Below, in pieces: positions 21,193 to 29,940 of a stretch of DNA of 64,000 nucleotides. Both the position numbers and the translations under genes were made by a program. The DNA is taken from the NCBI GenBank assembly GCA_030430025.1, contig JAUIGR010000001.1:62001-126000 (forward strand), read 5' to 3'. The DNA is from Gammaproteobacteria bacterium. GTDB lineage: Bacteria > Pseudomonadota > Gammaproteobacteria > Xanthomonadales > Marinicellaceae. A model generated the notes under the pieces. That model did no database searches. It was not told where the DNA came from and was given only the letters and a program-made list of their open reading frames with translations. Position 1 is the stretch's first letter; each line of letters begins with the position of its first letter.

Positions 21193-21810
21193 ATGGCCAA
21201 ACTTTACTTTTATTATTCCGCCATGAATGCAGGAAAAACCACACACCTGCTGCAATCCAGCCACAATTATCGAGAACGTGGCATGAATACTCTGATTTTA
21301 TCACCAGCTTTGGATAATCGTTATGGGCAAGGTGTGGTGAAATCCAGAATAGGTATTTCAGCCGAATCAGTTATTTTTCTGGGTAATGAAAATTTATTTG
21401 ATTTAGTTAAAAAAAGTCATCCTATAGATTGCGTTCTGGTGGACGAAGCACAGTTCTTGAGCAAAGCACAGGTATTTCAGTTGGGTGAAATCGTAGACCA
21501 ATTAAATACCCCTGTTTTAGCCTATGGTTTACGCACAGATTTCCAAGGAGAGCTGTTTGAAGGCAGTCAATATTTGCTGGCGTGGGCGGATGAATTGAAA
21601 GAACTTAAAACCATTTGTCATACAGGCAAAAAAGCAACCATGGTAGTGCGAGTTGATGATCAAGGCAAAGCCATAAAGCAAGGGGCTCAAATTCAAATAG
21701 GTGGCAATGAACGCTATGTCTCGGTCTCGCGCGCTGAATACAAACGCATTTTTCATGACAAAGGCAGCATCAAACCATCACAAATTTCATTGCCTCTGGA
21801 TGAATTATGA
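21193..21810 (+). CDS. tdk: Thymidine kinase Tdk with altered zinc site
   Basis: 205 residues, the same as E. coli Tdk, using the ATG at 21193 ([17 protein letters not shown]). The upstream in-frame ATG at 21082 would add 37 residues with no family counterpart. The P-loop is MNAGKTT, the catalytic region is VLVDEAQFL, and the lasso loop GGNERYVSV is intact. The zinc ligands are not: the pair CFC of E. coli reads CHT, and the CRKH pair reads SRAE, so three of four ligands are missing. It salvages thymidine to dTMP. Its stop overlaps the fmt start (ATGA), forming the head of a long translationally coupled run. Confidence 0.93.
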   Translation: MAKLYFYYSAMNAGKTTHLLQSSHNYRERGMNTLILSPALDNRYGQGVVKSRIGISAESVIFLGNENLFDLVKKSHPIDCVLVDEAQFLSKAQVFQLGEIVDQLNTPVLAYGLRTDFQGELFEGSQYLLAWADELKELKTICHTGKKATMVVRVDDQGKAIKQGAQIQIGGNERYVSVSRAEYKRIFHDKGSIKPSQISLPLDEL

Positions 21811-22727
21811 AAATCATTTTTTGTGGTACTCCTGAATTTTCTATCGCTCCTTTAAAGCAATTGGTCTCAACAGGATATGATGTTGTTGCTGTATTCACTC
21901 AGCCAGACAAACCCAAGGGACGTGGTCAAAAAGAACAAAAAACACCCATTAAGAAGGCAGCTGAAGAGTTAAAAATTCCAGTTTTTCAACCCACCGATAT
22001 GAAAAACGAAGTCACACAACAATTAATTGCTTCTTTCAATGCGGATTTGATGGTAGTAGTGGCGTATGGGCTGATCATTCCTCAAGCTGTACTTGATATG
22101 CCTGAGTTTGGTTGCTGGAATATTCACGCCTCTATTTTACCTCGATGGCGTGGTGCTGCTCCTATACAAAGAGCTATTTTAGCAGGTGACCAAAGCACCG
22201 GAATCAGCATTATGCAAATGGAGGCAGGACTTGATACAGGCCCAGTTTTTCGTATTTATCGAACATCTATTCATGATTGCGATACTAGCCAAAGCTTACA
22301 TGATCGATTAAGTGAAATTGGAGCCATGGCCATTGTTGATTGCATTGAAGCTTTACTAAAGAAAGAGTTAGATCAGCCGACAGTCCAAAGCTCTGAGCTG
22401 GTGACTTATGCGCATAAATTAGAAAAATCAGAAGCTGCTATCAACTGGCAACAACCAGCTACAGACATTCAACGTCAAGTACGCGCTTTCAATCCTTGGC
22501 CTGGCAGTCATGCACAAATAGTTGATGAACATTTAAAAATTTGGCGAGCTCAAGTCTTAACATCAAATTCAAATAAAAAAGCGGGTGAGATTTGTTTTGC
22601 TAACAAAAAAACATTGCATATTCAGTGTGGCGAAGGACAACTGTCATTACTGGAAATACAAAAGCCAGGTAAAAAGAGAATGCCCGTGGCCTCGCTGATG
22701 GCTAATAAAGCCAAGTGGTATACATGA
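21807..22727 (+). CDS. fmt: Methionyl-tRNA formyltransferase Fmt
   Basis: Formylates initiator Met-tRNA using 10-formyl-THF. 306 residues, close to E. coli (315). The catalytic region [17 protein letters not shown] (about 108-124) and the aspartate in [10 protein letters not shown] are present, and the C-terminal OB-like tRNA-binding domain follows (about 205-306, [11 protein letters not shown]). It overlaps tdk upstream and rsmB downstream by 4 bp each. The usual def gene does not precede it; tdk takes that place. Confidence 0.96.
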   Translation: MKIIFCGTPEFSIAPLKQLVSTGYDVVAVFTQPDKPKGRGQKEQKTPIKKAAEELKIPVFQPTDMKNEVTQQLIASFNADLMVVVAYGLIIPQAVLDMPEFGCWNIHASILPRWRGAAPIQRAILAGDQSTGISIMQMEAGLDTGPVFRIYRTSIHDCDTSQSLHDRLSEIGAMAIVDCIEALLKKELDQPTVQSSELVTYAHKLEKSEAAINWQQPATDIQRQVRAFNPWPGSHAQIVDEHLKIWRAQVLTSNSNKKAGEICFANKKTLHIQCGEGQLSLLEIQKPGKKRMPVASLMANKAKWYT

Positions 22728-23974
22728 GTCAAAGCCGGTTGTTGAGTTGCCATGTTTTATATCAGGTGTGTCATAAACAAGTACACATCAAACAGGCATT
22801 AGCTCAAGTTTTACCTGCTGATTTATCATCACAAGACAAAGCATGGATTCAAAACACTTGTTACCAAACTTTACGCAATTTTCAACAAATGGAAGATCGG
22901 TGGAAAAAATTCATTTATAAGCCGGTCAAGGATCAACTCATTGCCATTCTGTTAACTATGAGTGTTGCTCAAAAATTCATTTTGAATAAACCTGACCACG
23001 CCATTGTCAATGAGGCCGTTAATGTCAGTAAAAAGCTAAAAAAACAATGGGCCTCAGGCTTGGTTAATGGCATCCTAAAGAAAGTGTTGAATGATATTGA
23101 TTACCAGCCAGCAGAAGACACTACCCTATACAATCATCCTCAATGGTGGATTGATTGTTTAAAAAAAGACTGGCCTGATCATTATCTTGATATACTCCAA
23201 GCGAATAATCAAAAACCTCCTCTGTGGTTGCGCTTGAGTGACACATCCGTGACCAAACCACCTGGTCGTTTGCACCCTTATCTGTCATTAGCATGGTTAT
23301 GCGATGAAAAAACTGCTGACATTACCCAACATCTGAATGATGGATTGTTGTCTGTCCAGGATGCAGCGGCTCAGTGGGCTGCAACATTATTACAACCTAA
23401 GGACAATGAACAGATACTGGATGCGTGTGCTGCACCAGGAGGAAAAACATGTCATTTGTTACAGATGAATCCAAGTATAAGACTAGATGTGATAGAGAAA
23501 GAACCAGAACGGATGCGGTTGATTATGGACAATTTGTCTCGACTCGATTTACAAGCACGCCGCCTCATCATTGGTGATGCCAGTGACCCAAAACAATGGC
23601 ATACAGGACAAGCTTATGATGCCATATTATTGGATGTACCTTGTAGCGCATCAGGTGTGGTTCGTCGCAACCCAGATATCAAAATATTGAGACAACCAGA
23701 ACACCTCACACCCTTGACAGATTTACAGCAGTCTATACTGCAAACGAACGCTAAAATACTCAAAATTGGCGGTCGTTTACTGTATGTCACTTGTTCTGTT
23801 TTTAAAGTTGAGAATGAACATCAAATAAGAAGGTTTTTACGCAAGAATCCAAACTTTAAACCTATGAATTTTGAAATACCAGATGCAGTTAGTTGCCAAT
23901 ATGGACAACAAATTATTACTGGCACAAACCAACAGGATGGTTTTTACTATTGTTTATTGGAGCGTCAATCATGA
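22724..23974 (+). CDS. rsmB: 16S rRNA m5C967 methyltransferase RsmB
   Basis: 416 residues using the ATG at 22724, which overlaps the fmt stop as ATGA; an ATG 9 bp upstream is less likely. An N-terminal NusB-like RNA-binding domain (about 1-130, with HAIVNEAVNVSKKLK) precedes the m5C methyltransferase domain. Motifs are the SAM loop DACAAPGGKTCH, motif IV DVPCSASGVVRRNPDIK and motif VI YVTCSVFKVENE with the two catalytic cysteines. It lies in the fmt-rsmB-DUF4390-ntrY order found in several gammaproteobacteria. Confidence 0.94.
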   Translation: MSQSRLLSCHVLYQVCHKQVHIKQALAQVLPADLSSQDKAWIQNTCYQTLRNFQQMEDRWKKFIYKPVKDQLIAILLTMSVAQKFILNKPDHAIVNEAVNVSKKLKKQWASGLVNGILKKVLNDIDYQPAEDTTLYNHPQWWIDCLKKDWPDHYLDILQANNQKPPLWLRLSDTSVTKPPGRLHPYLSLAWLCDEKTADITQHLNDGLLSVQDAAAQWAATLLQPKDNEQILDACAAPGGKTCHLLQMNPSIRLDVIEKEPERMRLIMDNLSRLDLQARRLIIGDASDPKQWHTGQAYDAILLDVPCSASGVVRRNPDIKILRQPEHLTPLTDLQQSILQTNAKILKIGGRLLYVTCSVFKVENEHQIRRFLRKNPNFKPMNFEIPDAVSCQYGQQIITGTNQQDGFYYCLLERQS

Positions 23975-24507
23975 GGCGGCTAATGATGGTTTTGTTATTT
24001 TTTACCTGTCAAGCAGAAAGTGCCACTATACAGGTCAAACGGGTCATGCAGTCATGGCACCAAAATGTCTTGTTGGTTGAGCCGAAATATAACATAGAAA
24101 GTAGTGAAGTCATTGATGATGCTATTAATAACGGCATTGAGCTGACTTTAATCGCCAAGTTACAAATCAACAAAAAAAGAGGTTTTTGGTTTGATGAGGT
24201 TTTGTCACAACAACATCAAACTTATCAAATTCGCTACTTTTCTCTCAGCGGTCAGTATCAATTGCACGATTTAAAGAATAAAGAGAGACACAGTTTTGTT
24301 TTGTTAGAAGATCTATGGGGACATTTGGCACAAAAAACTAAATTCACACTTCAGCAAGAAGACCTTGTTAATGGAGATTATTTATCATTGCGTTTAAAGT
24401 TAGATGCTGGAGCCTTGCCTTCTGCATTACAACTGCCTGTATTGCTCTCTGCTGACTGGACATTCAAATCAGATCAGTTTGAATCTATCATTGAGACTAA
24501 ACCATGA
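23971..24507 (+). CDS. DUF4390 domain protein (exported, unknown function)
   Basis: 178 residues from the ATG at 23971 (ATGA overlap with rsmB). The N-terminus MRRLMMVLLFFTCQAESA looks like a signal peptide. The rest is a beta-rich domain with family landmarks YNIESSEVIDDAINNGIELTL, QIRYFSLSGQYQLHDL and the C-terminal LPVLLSADWTFKSD. The family has no established function; its constant place between rsmB and ntrY suggests a link with the NtrY sensor, perhaps in the periplasm. It overlaps ntrY by 4 bp, which supports co-translation. Confidence 0.85.
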   Translation: MRRLMMVLLFFTCQAESATIQVKRVMQSWHQNVLLVEPKYNIESSEVIDDAINNGIELTLIAKLQINKKRGFWFDEVLSQQHQTYQIRYFSLSGQYQLHDLKNKERHSFVLLEDLWGHLAQKTKFTLQQEDLVNGDYLSLRLKLDAGALPSALQLPVLLSADWTFKSDQFESIIETKP

Positions 24508-26666
24508 ACTCTGTATTGAGACAAATGTTGACGAAAACTGTACCGATTCTGGTTTTAATCGTTGCGCTTTTAGCGGCCTTGTATTTTCTCATTTTCGCTA
24601 TACAAAGTTCTGATCAATTCAACCGCATGTATTTGTGGTTGTTTGGCGCTTCAATCATTGCAGTTGTGGTATTGGTTTTATTGATTGTTCAACGCATCGT
24701 TTGGTTAATGATTAGGCGTAAACAAGCGGAACCGGGTATTCAGCTAACAACCAGAATGGTTGTTATGTTTGCTGGGCTTTCTATCCCTCCTGTGATTGTT
24801 GTTTATTTTTTCGCTAATCTCATGGTCACTCAATACATTGACACTTGGTTTAATGTTGAAATTAAAAGTGCGCTTAACGATACCATTGAATTAGGACAAA
24901 TTTTTTTAGAAACACAAACTCGCACTCACTTGAATGATGGTAAGGATATGGCGGATCAATTAGCAAATATTGAACCAGTACGACAAACCATCTATTTAGA
25001 TCGTTTGCTAGACCAAAGCCAAGCAACTGCCTTGAGTTTACACAGCAGTGATGGTCAATTACTGGCCTCCAGCATCATTGATCCGACACAATTCGTACCG
25101 ATGCTAATCCCTTCACGGGTACTGAATGAGGTGAACCAAAGTCGTAATTATGCAAAACCAGAGCCAATTGACAATAAAGGGTTACAAATCAGGGTGGCAG
25201 TACCTATTGAAACCAGTTCTGGTGGTCTACAACTGGGTCCAAAGCGTATTCTTCAAGCGGTATTCCCGATACCCAGTAAATTCGAAACTTTAGCCGCCAA
25301 TATTGAAACCCAATTTCACCAATATAATAAACAGGCTTATCAACGTGAGCAGCTTGAAAAGACCTTTGTGATTATACTTACCATTGTATTGCTGATCAGT
25401 GTCTTTTTAGCGATCTTAAGGGCTTTTTCATCAGCCCGTCGACTAGTTGCTCCCATCAAGTCTTTATCAGAAGGCACGCAGGCCATTGCAGAAGGTGACT
25501 ACAGTCGAATCATTCCTGTTGAATCCAGAGACGAGCTGGGTTTTTTGGTGAAATCATTTAATACCATGTCTACTGAAATTGCACAAGCCAGTGCTTTGGC
25601 TCATCGAGCTCAATCTGATGCAGAAGGTCAACGTACCTATCTTGAGAAGGTCATGTCACATATTTCCAGTGGAGTGATCAGCATTGATGCTGATGAGTTG
25701 ATTCGTCTCAGTAATGATTCAACCAATCGCATCCTTCATCTAGGAAAACAAAGTTTAATTAATCAAAATATTGATTTCTTGGCAATGAGGAATCCAACAT
25801 TACAACCGCTGGTGGCGCTGATTAAACAAAAAGCCAAAGACAAAACTTCTCATTGGCAGCAGGAGGTACTGATTGCTGAAGATTCTTTACGGCGGGTTTT
25901 ATTGGTCCGTGGTAGTCATATAAGCAGCGATGAAATTGAACGGGGTGCGCATGTGGTTGCTTTTGATGATCAAACCATCATTAATCAAGCCCAACGAGAT
26001 GCAGCTTGGTCCGAAGTAGCTCGGCGTCTTGCCCATGAAGTTAAAAATCCTTTGACGCCTATCCAATTATCGGCCGAGCGGATGTTGATGCGATTTTCAG
26101 GAAAACTTAGCCAAGAAGAGGATGAAATCCTTAATCGAGCTACGCAAACCATCGTATCCCAAGTTGAAAACCTAAAAAAATTAGTCAACGCATTTTCTGA
26201 TTATGCAAAACCTCCCGAATTAAAAAAGGAATTAGGTGGGTTGAATGTATTGATCAATGAAATGGTTGATTTGTACTCCATATCGCACCCGGGTATCCAG
26301 TTTACTCTTGATTTAATTGATCCTGAACCTAATCTGCTGCTAGATAAAGGGAGAATGACTCAGTTATTAACTAACTTAATCAAGAATGCGCAAGAAAGTG
26401 TTAAGTCAGGTGAAGTCATTATAAACATAAGTAGTGAGCAAGATACACGCGGATTAGTACTCACTATCAAAGACAATGGCCAAGGGTTTCAGCAACAAAA
26501 TCTTGCTCAAGTTTTCGAACCTTATGAAACCACCAAAATTAACGGTTCAGGTCTTGGTTTGGCTATCGTAAAAAAAATCATTGAGGAACATGGAGGTGAA
26601 ATTACTGTTAGCAACCACGATAATGGCGCTCAAGTCACCATTATTTTACCTACTGTATTGACATGA
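24504..26666 (+). CDS. ntrY: NtrY-like membrane sensor histidine kinase
   Basis: 720 residues. Several N-terminal transmembrane helices (about 14-36, 42-64, 83-105) and a further one at about 287-308 enclose a periplasmic segment. They are followed by a HAMP domain (about 310-362, RRLVAPIKSLSEGTQAIAEGDYS), a PAS domain (about 375-490), HisKA with the phospho-acceptor in RLAHEVKNPLTPIQLSAERM, and an HATPase domain with NLIKNAQESV, DNGQGF and GSGLGLAIVKKI. The usual neighbour ntrX is not downstream; an aldehyde dehydrogenase gene overlaps its stop by 4 bp. The NtrX-like regulator lies at 13582-14913 on the minus strand. Confidence 0.92.
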   Translation: MNSVLRQMLTKTVPILVLIVALLAALYFLIFAIQSSDQFNRMYLWLFGASIIAVVVLVLLIVQRIVWLMIRRKQAEPGIQLTTRMVVMFAGLSIPPVIVVYFFANLMVTQYIDTWFNVEIKSALNDTIELGQIFLETQTRTHLNDGKDMADQLANIEPVRQTIYLDRLLDQSQATALSLHSSDGQLLASSIIDPTQFVPMLIPSRVLNEVNQSRNYAKPEPIDNKGLQIRVAVPIETSSGGLQLGPKRILQAVFPIPSKFETLAANIETQFHQYNKQAYQREQLEKTFVIILTIVLLISVFLAILRAFSSARRLVAPIKSLSEGTQAIAEGDYSRIIPVESRDELGFLVKSFNTMSTEIAQASALAHRAQSDAEGQRTYLEKVMSHISSGVISIDADELIRLSNDSTNRILHLGKQSLINQNIDFLAMRNPTLQPLVALIKQKAKDKTSHWQQEVLIAEDSLRRVLLVRGSHISSDEIERGAHVVAFDDQTIINQAQRDAAWSEVARRLAHEVKNPLTPIQLSAERMLMRFSGKLSQEEDEILNRATQTIVSQVENLKKLVNAFSDYAKPPELKKELGGLNVLINEMVDLYSISHPGIQFTLDLIDPEPNLLLDKGRMTQLLTNLIKNAQESVKSGEVIINISSEQDTRGLVLTIKDNGQGFQQQNLAQVFEPYETTKINGSGLGLAIVKKIIEEHGGEITVSNHDNGAQVTIILPTVLT

Positions 26667-28024
26667 ATTTATCTGAACAATTTAACCGAATGAAATCATT
26701 ACCGCCGTTGGCCATAAACGAGCGTGAGAAACTGTTGAGCCGTCTAGCGACTCAAATTAAAGCCCATCAGCAAGAGATTATTGACGTTATCAATATGGAT
26801 TTTGAACATCGTTGTTCACAAGAAACGTTACTGGCTGAGGTGATGCTTTCAATTAATGAAATCAAACACAACCGTCAACACCTGAAATCGTGGTCACGGC
26901 CTGTTATTGAACACAGTCATTGGCAATTTTATCCATCTAAAACAGCTGTCGTTGCCCAACCTCTTGGTGTGGTAGGAATCATGGCCCCATGGAATTACCC
27001 ATTTAATTTGGTTATGGCGCCACTGGCTGCTGCTTTAGCAGCAGGTAATCGCATCATGATTAAACCCTCTGAAATAACCTCCAAAACTGCTGTTTTGATT
27101 AAAAAAATAGTCAATCGAGTTTTTTCTGATGATCAAGTGTATGTAGTACTGGGTGATGTTGAAGTGGCCTCCAAGTTCAGTCAGTTACCGTTAGACCATA
27201 TCCTTTTTACAGGTTCTACCGCTGTGGGCAAAATCATCATGAAAAATGCCGCTGAACACCTTACGCCTGTAACATTGGAGCTTGGGGGTAAGTCACCGGT
27301 ATTGATTGACGATAATTACGACTTGAAAAAAGCAGCTCGTAGTATTGTTGGTGGTAAGTGGTTTAACGCAGGTCAAACCTGTATCGCGCCGGATTACATT
27401 CTGGTGAATCCTGATTGTAAAGACAAACTGATTCAGGCCATCAGTGACCAACTAAAAGATAGTTACCCGAATGTGACTGATAACCCAGACTATACTCATA
27501 TAATCAATGACAGCCACTACAATAGGTTACAGTCATTATTAATAGATATTCCAAAAGAAAAAATCATTTTACCATTAGGTGATAAATCGACAGGACATTG
27601 TTTAACGCCCGTTATAGTCGACGATCCTCGGATAGACAGTCGGTTGATGCAAGAAGAAATCTTTGGTCCAATATTACCTGTCATTACTAGCCCTTCATTG
27701 GATGCATCGTTACAGTTCATAAAACAAAGAGACCAACCCTTAACATTATATCTATTCAGCAACAGCCGCAAAAACATTAAACTGGTTCAAAATAACAGTA
27801 AATCAGGCAGTTTCTCCGTTAATGAAACACTCGTACAGTATGCTCAAAAAGGCATTCCATTTGGAGGTGTAGGCGCTAGTGGCATGGGTGCTTATCACGG
27901 ATACGAAGGCTTCAAAGCCATGAGTCATATGAAATCGATTTACTATCAATCACGACTGAATGTCAATAATCTGGTTCGAGCACCTTTCACCAAATTCAAA
28001 GAAAAAATAATTAGTTGGTTGTGA
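26663..28024 (+). CDS. Aldehyde dehydrogenase (coniferyl aldehyde dehydrogenase-like)
   Basis: NAD(P)-dependent aldehyde dehydrogenase, 453 residues. It has the Rossmann motif FTGSTAVGK, the general base region TLELGGKSPV, the catalytic cysteine in NAGQTCIAPDYILV, and EEIFGPILPV. The N-terminal PWNYPFNLVMAPLAAALAAGN and the C-terminal GIPFGGVGASGMGAYHG are typical of the coniferyl/fatty aldehyde dehydrogenase group. It has a hydrophobic C-terminal end (KEKIISWL). Its start overlaps ntrY by 4 bp and it is the last gene of the tdk run. The physiological substrate cannot be told from sequence. Confidence 0.9.
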   Translation: MNLSEQFNRMKSLPPLAINEREKLLSRLATQIKAHQQEIIDVINMDFEHRCSQETLLAEVMLSINEIKHNRQHLKSWSRPVIEHSHWQFYPSKTAVVAQPLGVVGIMAPWNYPFNLVMAPLAAALAAGNRIMIKPSEITSKTAVLIKKIVNRVFSDDQVYVVLGDVEVASKFSQLPLDHILFTGSTAVGKIIMKNAAEHLTPVTLELGGKSPVLIDDNYDLKKAARSIVGGKWFNAGQTCIAPDYILVNPDCKDKLIQAISDQLKDSYPNVTDNPDYTHIINDSHYNRLQSLLIDIPKEKIILPLGDKSTGHCLTPVIVDDPRIDSRLMQEEIFGPILPVITSPSLDASLQFIKQRDQPLTLYLFSNSRKNIKLVQNNSKSGSFSVNETLVQYAQKGIPFGGVGASGMGAYHGYEGFKAMSHMKSIYYQSRLNVNNLVRAPFTKFKEKIISWL

Positions 28025-28061
28025 AGTAAGGGACTTCGTTTCGATTCGCATTATTCACGTT

Positions 28062-28380
28062 TAATTAGTCAGTCCTGAAAAAGTCCATCCTGGCCTTTTC
28101 CAGCATTGGTCAAAAAAACACTTAAGCGCAAAAGTGTGATTTTGCTGATGTTTTTTGACCTTACTTGAGCCTGATGGCTCAAGGTGGCACGTCCTTGTGC
28201 CACACCATCGACCATAAAAAAGTTTCTGGAAAATTTTTTCACGTTAGCCTGAGAGCCGCATGGAAGCGGCGAATAAAAATGCATTGTGACACCTGTTTCC
28301 TGGTCGAAAAAATATGCAAAATTGCAGTAACTCTTGATAGTTAACAATAATGTTATGCATTTTTCAGGTTTGACTAATTA
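28062..28380. mobile_element. MITE-like multi-hairpin element, copy 2
   Basis: A 319-bp copy of the element at 3275-3532, 38 bp after the aldehyde dehydrogenase stop. The terminal inverted repeats (TAATTAGTCA..., reverse at 28360-28380) match at about 19 of 21 positions. Hairpins shared with copy 1: CTGAAAAAG..CTTTTCCAG, GGTCAAAAAA..TTTTTTGACC, TTGAGCC/GGCTCAA, GTGGCAC/GTGCCAC. The arm between TCGACC and GGTCGA is ~60 bp longer than in copy 1 and carries an extra GCCGC/GCGGC hairpin. No transposase is present. Its hairpins may also end transcription from the dehydrogenase gene. Mobility is inferred from the repeats only. Confidence 0.7.
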
Positions 28381-28456
28381 TTGCGGCCTCGCTGCTGTCA
28401 CTAATGGCACATGAGAATATTTTGCCAATCAGTTACCATAATTGAAGTTAATTGCG

Positions 28457-28484
28457 TTACAACGACACTGCATTCGATTAGAAT
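28457..28484 (+). promoter_or_regulatory. Candidate sigma-70 promoter for the SPFH-NfeD operon
   Basis: TTACAA at 28457-28462 and TAGAAT at 28479-28484 are 16 bp apart, a fair match to the -35 and -10 consensus. They lie about 80 bp before the SPFH gene start, with no other gene between. Predicted by eye only. Confidence 0.4.
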
Positions 28485-28562
28485 GGGTGCCCGAAATACA
28501 TGTGTGTATTAGGCTACAAGATTGCCGATATGTAGATTTCACATAAGGTTAGGAGGAAAGGT

Positions 28563-29483
28563 ATGGGATCTGAAATTTTTTATGGCATATTAATTATTTT
28601 TGGGGTTATTTTCCTCAAAAGCGTGTTTGTTATTGTTCCACAAGGACATGAATACACAGTAGAAAGATTTGGTCAGTTTAAAAAATTATTTACTCCAGGA
28701 CTGGGTTTAAAAATACCCTTTATGGACCGAATTGGCCGTAAAATTAACATGATGGAACAGGTTACCAATGTTCCTTCACAAGAGGTCATTACTAAAGACA
28801 ATGCTGTGGTCACGGTTGATGGTGTGGTCTTTTATCAAATTTTAGATGCTGTTAAAGCGGCTTATGAAGTTAATCGATTAGAGTATGCCATTTTGAATTT
28901 GACTATGACCAATATCAGGACGGTATTGGGAGCTATGGATCTTGATGAGTCATTGTCAAAACGTGATGAGATCAACCAAAGACTTTTGGCTGTGGTTGAT
29001 GAAGCTACTTCACCTTGGGGCGTAAAGGTCACAAGAATCGAAATCAAAGACATTAGACCTCCTCATGACTTAGTGTCAGCGATGGCCCGCCAAATGAAAG
29101 CGGAACGTGATAAAAGGGCCGAAATTTTGGAAGCTGAAGGTCATAGACAATCTGAAATTTTGCGAGCAGAGGGCAAGAAACAGTCAGCCATTCTCGAAGC
29201 AGAAGGTTTGAAAGAAGCCGCATTTCGCGAAGCTGAAGCCCGAGAACGACAAGCAGAAGCTGAAGCCAAAGCCACACATATGGTCTCAAAAGCCATCGCG
29301 TCCGGAAATGTACAAGCCATTAACTATTTCGTAGCCCAAAAATATCTGGAAGCCTTTGGTAAGTTTGCTGATTCACAAAACCAGAAAACCATGATCTTAC
29401 CCATGGAAGCCACCAATATATTAGCTTCCTTGGCTGGTATTACCGAACTGGCAAAAGAAGTTAAAAGTAACAAAGGGACATAA
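28563..29483 (+). CDS. SPFH/band 7 membrane protein, QmcA/stomatin-like
   Basis: 306 residues. An N-terminal membrane anchor (about 4-22, [19 protein letters not shown]) is followed by a band 7/SPFH domain (about 25-190, with [15 protein letters not shown] and [20 protein letters not shown]) and an Ala/Glu-rich coiled coil (about 185-245, repeated EAEG...). The ribosome site is strong (TAGGAGGAAAGGT before ATG). The NfeD gene follows after 1 bp, the classic SPFH-NfeD pairing thought to organise membrane microdomains. E. coli QmcA is the closest named relative. Symbol omitted since several paralogous names exist. Confidence 0.93.
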   Translation: MGSEIFYGILIIFGVIFLKSVFVIVPQGHEYTVERFGQFKKLFTPGLGLKIPFMDRIGRKINMMEQVTNVPSQEVITKDNAVVTVDGVVFYQILDAVKAAYEVNRLEYAILNLTMTNIRTVLGAMDLDESLSKRDEINQRLLAVVDEATSPWGVKVTRIEIKDIRPPHDLVSAMARQMKAERDKRAEILEAEGHRQSEILRAEGKKQSAILEAEGLKEAAFREAEARERQAEAEAKATHMVSKAIASGNVQAINYFVAQKYLEAFGKFADSQNQKTMILPMEATNILASLAGITELAKEVKSNKGT

Positions 29484-29484
29484 A

Positions 29485-29940
29485 ATGTTAGCTATCCTGA
29501 TCAATCTGACTCCTTGGCATTGGCTCAGCATTGCAGTGGCTATGTTGATTTTTGAAATGTTCTCAGGGACTGTTTATTTGTTATGGATCAGCTTTTCTGC
29601 CACTATCACAGCTTTGTTATTGTGGATGTTTGACATGAGTTGGGAGGCACAAGTTGGTCTGTTTACCATTATTTCAATTTTGTCTGTTATTGGTTGGCAC
29701 CAATATGACAAAAAAAGAGATAAGAAAAGCTCTCGGCCAACACTCAACAAGCGCGGTCACCAGTACATAGGAAGAACATTTCAACTCATTCAACCGATCG
29801 TCAATGGAGCGGGTAAGATCAATGTCGATGATTCTTCCTGGAAAGTCCGAGGTCAGGATGCACCTATTGACACCAAAGTCAAGGTAACGGACATTGATGG
29901 TACAGTATTAATTGTAGAAACACTTGGAGAAAAAGAATGA
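29485..29940 (+). CDS. NfeD-like membrane protein (short form)
   Basis: 151 residues with two or three transmembrane helices in the first 75 residues (SIAVAMLIFEMFSGTVYLLWI, then about 33-70) and a C-terminal OB-fold domain (about 85-150, with GRTFQLIQPIVNGAGKINVDDSSWKVRG). It lacks the ClpP-like protease domain of long NfeD proteins. It is coupled to the SPFH gene (1-bp gap), and the next gene overlaps its stop by 4 bp. This supports one membrane complex encoded by three genes. Confidence 0.9.
   Translation: MLAILINLTPWHWLSIAVAMLIFEMFSGTVYLLWISFSATITALLLWMFDMSWEAQVGLFTIISILSVIGWHQYDKKRDKKSSRPTLNKRGHQYIGRTFQLIQPIVNGAGKINVDDSSWKVRGQDAPIDTKVKVTDIDGTVLIVETLGEKE

Noticed and set aside
28021-28060. 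Short GAAGT/ACTTC hairpin after the aldehyde dehydrogenase
   Set aside because: A 5-bp stem with no clear T-run is too weak to call a terminator; the following MITE hairpins are better candidates.
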